The position numbers were made by a program, and so were the translations under genes. A stretch of 46,827 nucleotides of DNA. Origin: Bordetella parapertussis (GTDB taxonomy: Bacteria > Pseudomonadota > Gammaproteobacteria > Burkholderiales > Burkholderiaceae_C). Positions 8,035 to 15,589 of the stretch are shown here, one piece after another (the first letter of the stretch is position 1; every line of letters starts with the position of its first letter). Location of the stretch: positions 1-46,827 of the forward strand of contig CAMCES010000011.1 of the NCBI GenBank assembly GCA_945873925.1, in the 5' to 3' direction. The notes beneath the pieces were generated by a model. That model saw only the letters and a list, made by a program, of their open reading frames with translations, was not told the origin of the DNA and ran no database searches.

Positions 8035-8523
8035 ATGGCAACTGCAAAAAAATCCGCTGCAAAAAAACCAGCAGCAAAAAAACCAGCAGCTAAAAAAGCT
8101 GCTGCCAAAAAACCTGTCGCTAAAAAAGCAGCAGCTAAAAAGCCCGTAGCCAAAAAAGCAGCAGCTAAGAAGCCAGCCGCCAAAAAAGCAGCAGCTAAAA
8201 AGCCAGCCGCCAAAAAAGCAGCAGCTAAGAAGCCAGCCGCCAAAAAAGCAGCAGCTAAGAAGCCAGCCGCCAAAAAAGCAGCAGCTAAAAAGCCCGTAGC
8301 CAAAAAGGTTGCAGCTAAGAAGCCAGCCGCCAAGAAAGCTGCAGCTAAAAAGCCCGCAGCCAAAAAACCAGCCGCAAAAAAAAAGCCACTAGTCGCTAAA
8401 AAGGCTGCGAAGAAGCCTGCTGCCAAGCCCCACAAGGCCACTGCACCTGCAGTGCACCATGTGGCGCAAACAACACTGAATCCTCAAGCCGCCTGGCCGT
8501 TTCCAACAGCCACCAAGCCCTGA
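8035..8523 (+). CDS. Histone H1-like / AlgP-like Lys-Ala-Pro repeat protein
   Basis: A 162-residue, strongly basic protein made almost entirely of the decapeptide AAAKKPxAKK (x is Ala or Val), residues about 2-125. A non-repetitive tail rich in His, Thr and Pro follows. Proteins of this composition resemble the C-terminal tail of histone H1 and bacterial H1-like or AlgP proteins, which bind DNA without strict sequence preference; nucleoid binding here is inferred from composition only. AGGAG lies 6 bases before the ATG. The gene has its own strong terminator downstream. The reverse frame is open too, but only because of the repeat. Length may differ between strains because the DNA repeats are nearly identical. 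Confidence 0.85.
   Translation: MATAKKSAAKKPAAKKPAAKKAAAKKPVAKKAAAKKPVAKKAAAKKPAAKKAAAKKPAAKKAAAKKPAAKKAAAKKPAAKKAAAKKPVAKKVAAKKPAAKKAAAKKPAAKKPAAKKKPLVAKKAAKKPAAKPHKATAPAVHHVAQTTLNPQAAWPFPTATKP
8101..8370 (+). repeat. Nine tandem 30-bp coding repeats
   Basis: Units begin at 8101, 8131, 8161, 8191, 8221, 8251, 8281, 8311 and 8341. The units at 8161, 8221 and 8251 are identical and the one at 8191 differs by one base; the outer units are more diverged. Each encodes one AAAKKPxAKK decapeptide. There are no spacers, so this is not a CRISPR array. Confidence 0.92.
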
Positions 8524-8546
8524 AGTTGAAACAGTGTTTGCCTGCC

Positions 8547-8578
8547 AACCCGGTGCCTCATCGCACCGGGTTTTTTTT
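8547..8578 (+). terminator. Intrinsic terminator of the H1-like gene
   Basis: CCCGGTGC (8549-8556) and GCACCGGG (8563-8570) form an 8-bp GC-rich stem, extended by AA/TT, with a 6-base loop. Eight T residues (8571-8578) follow. The T-tract overlaps the stop codon of the convergent pfkB-type gene. It has no T-tract on the minus strand, so it acts one way. Confidence 0.93.
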
Positions 8579-9461
8579 AGGCCAATGTGTAGTTTTGTGG
8601 GCCTCGGCTGGCAATTTTGATCGCACCCATTTTGTTGCCCAGCTCGGCGCAGCGCAATAAGTCCCAGCCCTGATCCAGGCCAAACAACAGTGCGCTTCGC
8701 CAAGCATCGCCACAACCTGTGGGGTCCACCACCGAAGCGGCTTTCACCGGGTCCACCAGCGTCATTTGACGGTCTTGCCAGATCTCGCATCCGTTTGCAC
8801 CCAAAGTCACTGCCAAGCCATTGACCCGACTGGAAATCTCAGCCGAATCCCAACCGGTTCTGTCGGAAAGCATTTTTCCTTCGTAATCATTGACTGTCAC
8901 CCAAGTTGCCAGTTCGATGAAATGGCGCAACACCTCGCCATCGAACATGGGCAGACCTTGGCCTGGGTCAAAGACAAAAGGAATACCAGCATCTGCAAAT
9001 TGCTGTGCATGCTCGATCATGGCGTCACGCCCATCGGGGGATACGATCCCCAAACTGATGTCGGGTCTTTTTTCCACGCGCGTGCTGTGTGCTTGCATCA
9101 TGGCGCCAGGGTGAAAAGCGGTGATTTGATTGTTGTCCATGTCCGTCATGATCATGGCTTGGGCTGTGTAAGTGTCGTCAACCATTTTCACAAAATCCGT
9201 TGGTATTCCCAGTTGCTGCAAGCGGTTCATGTAACTCTCACCATCATTGCCCAGCATGGCCATGGGCAGGGGATGACCTCCCAGGAGTTTCAGTCCATAG
9301 GCGACATTGCCTGCACATCCACCAAAGTCTCGTTGCAAACGAGGCACTAAAAAGGACACATTGAGAATGTGCAACTGCTCGGGGAGTATTTGCTCTTTAA
9401 ACCGACCTTCAAAGTGCATGATGGTGTCAAACGCCAAAGATCCGCAAATCACTACTGCCAT
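8577..9461 (-). CDS. PfkB-family carbohydrate/nucleoside kinase (adenosine-kinase-like)
   Basis: A 295-residue ribokinase-fold sugar or nucleoside kinase. The first PfkB signature GGCAGNVA lies at about 47-54 and the second, DPTGCGDAWR, at 246-255 with the catalytic base Asp252. Close relatives in betaproteobacteria are often annotated as adenosine kinase, but the substrate cannot be read from the sequence. The ATG at 9461 has GGGAG 8 bases upstream; the TTG four codons earlier overlaps that site and is rejected. It follows the DUF3426 gene after 15 bases and is probably the last gene of the accB-accC-prmA transcript. Confidence 0.85.
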   Translation of the reverse strand: MAVVICGSLAFDTIMHFEGRFKEQILPEQLHILNVSFLVPRLQRDFGGCAGNVAYGLKLLGGHPLPMAMLGNDGESYMNRLQQLGIPTDFVKMVDDTYTAQAMIMTDMDNNQITAFHPGAMMQAHSTRVEKRPDISLGIVSPDGRDAMIEHAQQFADAGIPFVFDPGQGLPMFDGEVLRHFIELATWVTVNDYEGKMLSDRTGWDSAEISSRVNGLAVTLGANGCEIWQDRQMTLVDPVKAASVVDPTGCGDAWRSALLFGLDQGWDLLRCAELGNKMGAIKIASRGPQNYTLA

Positions 9462-9476
9462 GGGGACTCCCAAAAA

Positions 9477-10166
9477 TCAAGGGTAAAAAAGAACTGCTCG
9501 GTATCCGTTGATTCTCGGTGATAACGCTGGGTCCACTGTGAAAGCAAATTCAAAGCTTTGCGACCTGGCGGCTCGCAAACTGTCGGTCAAACCCATGTCC
9601 AGATGCGTGATGATTTTGCGAACCACCACGGTTTCATTGCCATCAATGAGGGTCAACTCTAAGGCGGGCATCATCACCGGAAAGTCACCCAGGTTTTTGA
9701 TCACGCCAGCAAATGCATACAAGTCAGCATCGATGCGTTGAAAGACCCCTGTTTCCATCGATACTTGTTCGGGTGACATCGGCATGTGCACATCGCAGGC
9801 AAAGGCTTTGCAAACTTGATTTAAAAATGGCAATAACGCTGGCTCGGTGGCTGCCAAGTGGTGCCTCCAGTGAATCAGCCCCTGCATTCCAAGCAACGCG
9901 ACCAACACAACGGCGAGCCACATCCCGTGATGGAATGTCGTCGGTGTGACTGCAATCGCTGGCGCGACCAGCGCCGGGGTTGGTGCCAAAGGATTGACTT
10001 CGCCGGCATGCGCCACAGGCAGGTCATCGAGTTCAAACAAGTGCTGGTCTACCTCAAACACATGGGCACATCGTCCACAACGCACCCAAGCATCCGCCGC
10101 ACTGTAATGCTCAGCATGGATTGCAAATGCGGTCTGGCATTGGGGACAAAGGGTGACGATAGCCAT
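9477..10166 (-). CDS. DUF3426 zinc-ribbon membrane protein
   Basis: A 229-residue protein with an N-terminal MJ0042-type zinc ribbon (Cys7-x2-Cys10 and Cys30-x2-Cys33). A variable Pro/Ala-rich linker, one transmembrane helix (about 82-99, MWLAVVLVALLG) and a DUF3426 domain follow, the latter probably extracytoplasmic. The family is common directly downstream of prmA in betaproteobacteria and has no established function. The topology suggests a cytoplasmic zinc finger tethered to the membrane with a periplasmic sensor-like domain; this is inference. Confidence 0.88.
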   Translation of the reverse strand: MAIVTLCPQCQTAFAIHAEHYSAADAWVRCGRCAHVFEVDQHLFELDDLPVAHAGEVNPLAPTPALVAPAIAVTPTTFHHGMWLAVVLVALLGMQGLIHWRHHLAATEPALLPFLNQVCKAFACDVHMPMSPEQVSMETGVFQRIDADLYAFAGVIKNLGDFPVMMPALELTLIDGNETVVVRKIITHLDMGLTDSLRAARSQSFEFAFTVDPALSPRINGYRAVLFYP

Positions 10167-10198
10167 GGCCTGAAGAATTCAAGAAAAAACAAAGCTTA

Positions 10199-11083
10199 TC
10201 AAAGGCCTGTGCCTTGCATCAGCACCCAGCCATCTTGGCGATCCGCAACTTGCAAGCGCAGGTGTGCTGCATAAGCCAATTGGATTTCGTCGATTTGCCG
10301 CTCCAAAATACCGGCCAATATCAAGGTCCCACTGGCTGCAACATGGCTGCAGAGCAATGGTGCCAATACCTTCAATGGCGCGGCCAAGATATTGGCCACC
10401 ACCAACGGGTAAGGCCCTTGAGCCAGGTCGGGCATGCCGGCATGTATTTCGACATGATTGGCTTGTGCATTGGCCAGCGCAGACACAACCGCATCTGGGT
10501 CGATATCAACGGCATCGACTGATGATGCGCCAAGCATGGCGGCACCGATGGCCAAAATACCGGAACCACAGCCGTAATCCAGCACCCGCTGGCCAACGGG
10601 TGGGTGTTGCGCAATGAAGCGTAAACACATGCGCGTGGTGGGGTGGGTGCCTGTGCCAAAGGCCAAACCCGGGTCTAAGCGCAACACCCACTTCGCCTCT
10701 TGCGGTGGTTCATGCCAAGTGGGTACCACCCAAAAATCAGGGGTGATCGGCACTGGTTCGAATTGTGATTGGGTCAAGCGGACCCAGTCTTGCTCTGGCA
10801 CCTCGCTGACGCTGAGCAACACACAGTTGTCAAAAAAGTCTTGCAGCGCCAACATTTGAGCGGCCTCTTTGGCCAGAGCTTCATCGGCAAACAAGGCGAT
10901 CAGATGCGAGCGCATCCAACCGGCTGCGGGTGCTGGCATCCCTGGCTCGCCAAACATCGCTTGCTCTTGATCGGTATGCGCGTCGGCATCTTCCACGGAA
11001 ACACTCAGCGCATCGAGCGCCATCAGGGCATCGCTGATGGTGTCTACCTGCGACTGAGGGCATGCAAGCCGGCACTCAAACAT
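10199..11083 (-). CDS. prmA: Ribosomal protein L11 methyltransferase PrmA
   Basis: SAM-dependent methyltransferase that methylates ribosomal protein L11 on several amino groups. The 295-residue product has the N-terminal substrate-recognition domain, then the class I fold with motif I (VLDYGCGSGILAIGAA) and the post-I acidic residue in VDAVDIDPDA. The motif VVANILAAPL follows, as in other PrmA proteins. Start chosen as the ATG at 11083: it overlaps the accC stop as ATGA, and MFECRLACP fits the family. The frame continues eight codons upstream into accC, which is not needed. Confidence 0.95.
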   Translation of the reverse strand: MFECRLACPQSQVDTISDALMALDALSVSVEDADAHTDQEQAMFGEPGMPAPAAGWMRSHLIALFADEALAKEAAQMLALQDFFDNCVLLSVSEVPEQDWVRLTQSQFEPVPITPDFWVVPTWHEPPQEAKWVLRLDPGLAFGTGTHPTTRMCLRFIAQHPPVGQRVLDYGCGSGILAIGAAMLGASSVDAVDIDPDAVVSALANAQANHVEIHAGMPDLAQGPYPLVVANILAAPLKVLAPLLCSHVAASGTLILAGILERQIDEIQLAYAAHLRLQVADRQDGWVLMQGTGL

Positions 11084-12432
11084 CAGGACGGTCGAACAGC
11101 CAACCACTCTTCCAGATAGTGGATGTTGGTGCCGCCCGCCACAAAACCAGGGTCTTTCATCAACTCGCGGTGCAAGGCGATATTGGTTTGAATTCCCTCC
11201 ACCACGGTTTCACCCAAAGCAGTACGCATGCGAGCCAAAGCATGTTCGCGCGTGTCGCCATGGACAATGATTTTGCCAATCATGGAGTCGTAATTGGATG
11301 GCACAAAGTAGTTGGTATAGATGTGCGAATCCACCCGCACGCCAGGGCCGCCAGGGGGATGCCACATCGTGACCCGCCCTGGTGAGGGGGTGAACTTGAA
11401 TGGATCTTCTGCGTTGACCCGGCATTCGATCGCATGGCCTTTGATCTCGATTTGCCGTTGCGTGAAAGGCAGCTTTTGGCCTGCAGCCGTCATGATCTGG
11501 GTTTTGACGATGTCAATGCCAGTGATGAATTCAGTCACGGGGTGCTCTACCTGCACCCGGGTGTTCATCTCGATGAAATAAAACTCGCCGTTCTCGTACA
11601 AAAACTCAAAGGTACCGGCACCGCGGTAAGCCATTTTTTTACAAGCAGCGGCACAACGCTCGCCAATGCGATCAATCAGTTTGCGGGGAATGCCGGGTGC
11701 TGGTGCTTCTTCAATGACCTTTTGGTGGCGACGCTGCATCGAGCAATCGCGCTCACCCAAATAAACGGCGTTTTTGTAGTTGTCGGCCAAGATTTGAATC
11801 TCAATGTGCCGAGGGTTTTGCAAAAACTTTTCCATGTAAACCGCAGGATTGCCGAAAGCGGCGCCCGCTTCTGCTTTGGTGGTTTGCACGGCATGGATCA
11901 AGGCAGCTTCGTTGTGCACCACCCGCATGCCACGGCCACCGCCGCCACCTGCGGCTTTGATGATCACTGGATAACCAATGGATTTGGCGATGCGACGCAT
12001 TTGCGTTGGGTCATCGGGCAACTCGCCTTCTGAGCCTGGGACACAGGGTACGCCGGCTCTGATCATGGCTTGCTTGGCAGATACCTTGTCGCCCATCATG
12101 CGGATGGACTCAGGTGTGGGGCCAATGAAGACAAAGCCGCTTTTCTCCACCCGCTCGGCAAAGTCCGCGTTTTCGCTCAAAAAACCATAGCCAGGATGGA
12201 TGGCTTGTGCGTCGGTCACTTCAGCTGCGGAAATGATGGCGGGCATGTTGAGGTAGCTCAAGGAGGACGCTGCCGGCCCGATGCAGACCGCCTCTTCAGC
12301 CAATTTCACATACTTGGCTTCGCGGTCTGCCTCGGAATACACCACCACCGCCTCTACCCCCAGTTCTCGGCAGGCGCGCTGGATGCGAAGCGCAATTTCG
12401 CCACGGTTGGCGATCAAAATCTTTTTAAACAT
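11083..12432 (-). CDS. accC: Acetyl-CoA carboxylase, biotin carboxylase subunit
   Basis: ATP-grasp enzyme that carboxylates biotin on AccB, the first half-reaction to malonyl-CoA for fatty acid synthesis. It is 449 residues, the normal length. The start MFKKILIANRGEIALRIQRA is diagnostic, with the glycine-rich ATP loop GGGGRGMR and the HIEIQILAD and NTRVQVEHPVTE motifs in order. It lies 9 bases after accB and overlaps prmA by four bases, forming the usual accB-accC-prmA block. Confidence 0.98.
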   Translation of the reverse strand: MFKKILIANRGEIALRIQRACRELGVEAVVVYSEADREAKYVKLAEEAVCIGPAASSLSYLNMPAIISAAEVTDAQAIHPGYGFLSENADFAERVEKSGFVFIGPTPESIRMMGDKVSAKQAMIRAGVPCVPGSEGELPDDPTQMRRIAKSIGYPVIIKAAGGGGGRGMRVVHNEAALIHAVQTTKAEAGAAFGNPAVYMEKFLQNPRHIEIQILADNYKNAVYLGERDCSMQRRHQKVIEEAPAPGIPRKLIDRIGERCAAACKKMAYRGAGTFEFLYENGEFYFIEMNTRVQVEHPVTEFITGIDIVKTQIMTAAGQKLPFTQRQIEIKGHAIECRVNAEDPFKFTPSPGRVTMWHPPGGPGVRVDSHIYTNYFVPSNYDSMIGKIIVHGDTREHALARMRTALGETVVEGIQTNIALHRELMKDPGFVAGGTNIHYLEEWLAVRPS

Positions 12433-12441
12433 GCCTGGGGA

Positions 12442-12900
12442 TCACTCAATCACGAACATCGGCTGACCGTATTCAACCGCTTGGCCGTTGTCGACCATGA
12501 TCTTGGTCACGGTGCCACTGTGATCAGCCTCGATTTCATTCAATATCTTCATGGCCTCGATGATGCAAATGGTTTCGCCTTGCTTGACCACACTGCCGAC
12601 TTGCACAAAAGGCTTGGCATCGGGACTCGCGGCGCTGTAGAAAGTGCCCACCATGGGGGATTTGACCAGGTGACCGGTCTCGGCGACAGGCTCAGCCGCT
12701 GGGCTGGGGGCGGCGGCGGCGGGTGCGCCAGCCGATGGCACGGCAATGGGGGCCGCAACCACGGGCGCCGCCATGACCATGGGACCGCCAACCGGACCCT
12801 TGACGATGCGCACCTTGCCCTCGGCTTCGGTGATTTCAAGTTCGGAGACATTGGACTCCGACACCAGGTCGATCAGGGTTTTGAGTTTTCTTAAATCCAT
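12442..12900 (-). CDS. accB: Acetyl-CoA carboxylase biotin carboxyl carrier protein
   Basis: A 152-residue carrier. The N-terminal MDLRKLKTLIDLV helix is followed by a Pro/Ala-rich flexible linker (about 40-70) and the C-terminal biotinyl domain. The motif EAMKILNE places the biotinylated lysine at Lys118. A plausible sigma-70 promoter lies 34-62 bases upstream (12934-12962). In many relatives aroQ sits immediately upstream; here only an 82-base gap separates it from a tlpA-like gene. Confidence 0.97.
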   Translation of the reverse strand: MDLRKLKTLIDLVSESNVSELEITEAEGKVRIVKGPVGGPMVMAAPVVAAPIAVPSAGAPAAAAPSPAAEPVAETGHLVKSPMVGTFYSAASPDAKPFVQVGSVVKQGETICIIEAMKILNEIEADHSGTVTKIMVDNGQAVEYGQPMFVIE

Positions 12901-12933
12901 GGATCCTGCGGTCTTTTGCTGTTAAAAGGATGT

Positions 12934-12962
12934 AATTTACACCAATTTGCAACAGAACTCAA
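12934..12962 (-). promoter_or_regulatory. Candidate promoter of accB-accC-prmA
   Basis: On the minus strand TTGAGT (12962-12957) and TAAATT (12939-12934) are spaced by 17 bases, giving a start near 12927 and a leader of about 27 bases before the accB ATG. It is judged by eye against the sigma-70 consensus. Confidence 0.5.
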
Positions 12963-12982
12963 AAAGAGCCGTGGCAACGGAC

Positions 12983-13522
12983 TCAGGCCCAGGATTGGAT
13001 CTCAGCGGCTGAAAGTTTACCTAATTTACTCATCTGCACCTGGCCTTGTGCATCGATCACCAATGTGAAGGGCAAACCGCCATCCGTATTGCCCAAGTTT
13101 TTCATCAACTGGCTACCCTCTAAGCCGGCAAATCCTGTGGGATATGCTACCGGATATTGACTCAAATAACGCTTGACTGCGCTTGGCTGATCAATCGCCA
13201 GACCAATCATTTGCCAGTTTTTAACTCTATTTTCCAGATAGAAAGCGTTTAGTAACGGCATTTCTTCAATGCAAGGGGTGCACCAGGTTGCCCAAAAATT
13301 CAGCACCAACGGTTTCCCTTGAAAGTCAACGAGTTTGAGAACCGAACCCTCAGGCTGATCGAATTGAGCCGACCACAGCGGGCTCAATGAAACATCAGGT
13401 ACGGACTGGGTTTGCTGTCGCCACCAACCCAAACCCAAACCAGCGCCCAAGGCGACCGCGGCCACCGCCAGCAAGCTGCGGCGTGAAGGATTGACAGGGG
13501 GAGACAGTTGATTCGTGTCCAT
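12983..13522 (-). CDS. TlpA-like thioredoxin-fold redoxin, membrane anchored
   Basis: A 179-residue protein with a thioredoxin/TlpA fold and active site WCTPC (Cys81, Cys84) preceded by LNFWATW. The N-terminus has SRRSLLAVAAVALGAGLGLG, a hydrophobic helix after a twin-arginine-like pair. It may be a Tat substrate or simply an uncleaved anchor, since no clear cleavage site follows. It likely acts as a periplasmic thiol reductant, for example in cytochrome c maturation; the partner is unknown. The start is the ATG at 13522, with GGAG 10 bases upstream; the adjacent GTG at 13525 is an alternative. It overlaps the stop of the upstream unknown gene. Confidence 0.85.
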   Translation of the reverse strand: MDTNQLSPPVNPSRRSLLAVAAVALGAGLGLGWWRQQTQSVPDVSLSPLWSAQFDQPEGSVLKLVDFQGKPLVLNFWATWCTPCIEEMPLLNAFYLENRVKNWQMIGLAIDQPSAVKRYLSQYPVAYPTGFAGLEGSQLMKNLGNTDGGLPFTLVIDAQGQVQMSKLGKLSAAEIQSWA

Positions 13523-14112
13523 CACCCATTCTCCAACATCTGGCGGACGGCCTGAATATCCCCTCTGGGCGCTCGCCCTTGGTCATCAGGGCGCAATGCG
13601 CCCCGCAGATCGTTGTGGTCGTGCACCATCAAATGCACGCCAATGTACTCATTCAAATCGGGACACCAACTTTGGATGCTCATAGCGTCAACCGTCTCGC
13701 CCTTGAAACCCTTGACAGACTGGGCTTCATAACGCACCCCGTTGTCTATCAAATGAAGCTCAGCCGCTTTCGGGTCGTCACAAAACAACTGGATGAAAAT
13801 GTCCGACAAACGGGTGGCTGACCCGCGCCAAACGGCACCGCTCAGATGCGGACGAAAGGCTTGAAGCCGCTCCATCCACACCAGCGCCAGTTGGCGCAGG
13901 GCGAGCAATTCCGGGGGTTGGGTATCTGCGCAAAACAGCCGCAGATAGTCAAACACCTGCTCTTCCAGCAGGTCGTTGTCAGGCAACGGGCTGTTGCTGC
14001 TCAGACCCAACTCGCGCAACGCACGGCGCTTGGCAGGGCCGTATTCCATGCCTTCTTCCACCACCAACCTGGCAGCGGTGGCCGCGATTTCCACTTTGAC
14101 ATCCTTTGACAT
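13522..14112 (-). CDS. Conserved betaproteobacterial protein of unknown function
   Basis: A 196-residue soluble protein with no signal peptide or membrane segment. The N-terminus (SKDVKVEIAATAARLVVEEGM) looks helical, and the middle contains GSATRLSDIFIQLFCDD and a His/Asp-rich stretch, MVHDHNDLRGALRPDD. I recall homologues next to mpl in Burkholderiales, sometimes mislabelled as a Mur ligase, but I do not recognise a function. It is transcribed away from mpl with 43 bases between the starts, and overlaps the tlpA-like gene downstream. The GS...SD spacing recalls nucleotidyltransferase motifs, but this is only a resemblance. Confidence 0.75.
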   Translation of the reverse strand: MSKDVKVEIAATAARLVVEEGMEYGPAKRRALRELGLSSNSPLPDNDLLEEQVFDYLRLFCADTQPPELLALRQLALVWMERLQAFRPHLSGAVWRGSATRLSDIFIQLFCDDPKAAELHLIDNGVRYEAQSVKGFKGETVDAMSIQSWCPDLNEYIGVHLMVHDHNDLRGALRPDDQGRAPRGDIQAVRQMLENG

Positions 14113-14155
14113 GCAGCCTATTTTGCCGTGTCAGCCAAACCTACAATCGCAGGCT

Positions 14156-15568
14156 ATGCATATCCACATCCTCGGCATTTGCGGTACCTTCATGGGCGGC
14201 TTGGCCGCCCTCGCCCGCGAAGCGGGTCACCGGGTCACCGGTTGCGACACCGGCGTTTACCCACCCATGAGCGACCAGCTGCGCGCCTTGGGCATCGAAT
14301 TGATCGAGGGCTACGGTGCCGATCAGCTTCAGCTCAAGCCCGACATGTTCGTGGTGGGCAATGTGGTGTCTCGCGCCCGCTGGGCCGACGGCACGCCACG
14401 CTACCCGTTGATGGAGGCGATTTTAGAAGCCGGCCTGGCCTACACCAGCGGCCCGCAGTGGCTCAGTGACCATCTGCTGCACGCGCCCGCACAAGCCAGG
14501 CATGTCTTGGCAGTGGCAGGCACCCACGGCAAAACCACCACCACCGCCATGCTCAGTTGGGTCTTGGACCAAGCAGGCCTGACCCCTGGTTTTTTGATCG
14601 GCGGCGTGCCCCTGAACTTTGCTGTCTCGGCCCGCTTAGGTGGGCTGGCCTCGGGACAAGAACGTCCCTTGTTCGTGATCGAAGCAGATGAATACGACAC
14701 CGCCTTTTTTGACAAGCGCAGCAAATTTGTCCACTACCGGCCTCGTACCGCGGTCCTTAACAACCTCGAGTTTGATCACGCCGACATCTTCCCCGACCTG
14801 GCAGCGATCGAACGCCAGTTCCACCACTTGCTGCGCACCCTGCCCGGCAGCGGTCGTTTGGTGGTCAACGCCGAGCAAGCAAGTTTGCAGCGGGTGCTGG
14901 ACATGGGACATTGGAGTGAGGTGGCAGGTTTTGGGCTGGCAGCCCATGCCGCATGGCAACTGCGCGGCGAGCCCTCAGACTTCGAGGTGCTGCACCACGG
15001 CGCAGTCAAAGGCCGGGTGCAATGGGCTTTGGGCGGGGTGCACAACCAAATGAACGCCTTGGCCGCCGTCATCGCCGCCGAGCATGTGGGCGTGGCAGTG
15101 GTTGACGCTTGTCACGCGTTGTCATCGTTTGAAAATGTGCGCCGCCGCATGGAAGTGCGCGGCCACGTGGGCGCAGGCGCTCAAGCCATCACGGTGTATG
15201 ACGACTTTGCCCACCACCCGACCGCGATTCGCACGACTGTCGACGGCCTGCGCCGTCAAGTGGGCACGGCCCGCATCCTGGCGGTGTTCGAGCCGCGCAG
15301 CAACACCATGAAACTCGGGGCCATGAAGTCTCAACTGCCGTGGAGCTTGGAACAAGCCGACTTGGCGTTTTGCCATACCGCAGGGCTGGACTGGGACGCG
15401 GCAGAGGTCCTGGCCAGCATGGGGGAGCGTGCCCAGACTGCCGCTGATATTGACACCCTGGTTGCGAAGGTCAAAGCCGCTGCCCGACCAGGCGACCATC
15501 TGCTGTGCATGAGCAATGGTGGCTTTGGTGGCGTGCACGCGAGTTTGCTGCAGGCTTTGCAAGCCTGA
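14156..15568 (+). CDS. mpl: UDP-N-acetylmuramate:L-alanyl-gamma-D-glutamyl-meso-diaminopimelate ligase
   Basis: Mur-ligase family enzyme that reattaches the recycled murein tripeptide to UDP-MurNAc. The 470-residue product has the N-terminal UDP-binding start MHIHILGICGTFMGG, distinctive of Mpl rather than MurC. The ATP loop GTHGKTTTT lies from residue 122, the EADEYDTAFFDKRSKF motif follows, and the C-terminal domain has DDFAHHPTAI. The open frame reaches 60 codons further upstream through the divergent gene; the ATG at 14156 matches the family. It complements AmpD at 2796. Confidence 0.95.
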   Translation: MHIHILGICGTFMGGLAALAREAGHRVTGCDTGVYPPMSDQLRALGIELIEGYGADQLQLKPDMFVVGNVVSRARWADGTPRYPLMEAILEAGLAYTSGPQWLSDHLLHAPAQARHVLAVAGTHGKTTTTAMLSWVLDQAGLTPGFLIGGVPLNFAVSARLGGLASGQERPLFVIEADEYDTAFFDKRSKFVHYRPRTAVLNNLEFDHADIFPDLAAIERQFHHLLRTLPGSGRLVVNAEQASLQRVLDMGHWSEVAGFGLAAHAAWQLRGEPSDFEVLHHGAVKGRVQWALGGVHNQMNALAAVIAAEHVGVAVVDACHALSSFENVRRRMEVRGHVGAGAQAITVYDDFAHHPTAIRTTVDGLRRQVGTARILAVFEPRSNTMKLGAMKSQLPWSLEQADLAFCHTAGLDWDAAEVLASMGERAQTAADIDTLVAKVKAAARPGDHLLCMSNGGFGGVHASLLQALQA

Positions 15569-15589
15569 ACCAAGCGAGCAGTCAGCATC

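Noticed and set aside
8101..8370. Regular 30-base periodicity that could suggest a CRISPR array.
   Set aside because: Units are contiguous with no spacers, and they encode AAAKKPxAKK in frame.
8022..8441. A 139-codon hydrophobic open frame antisense to the H1-like gene.
   Set aside because: Its Ala/Phe repeat is the mirror of the Lys/Ala coding repeat, with no ribosome-binding site; it is a shadow frame.
12070..12894. A 274-codon plus-strand open frame antisense to accB-accC.
   Set aside because: It has no start signal or family match and overlaps two certain genes; its composition is the reverse complement of accBC codons.
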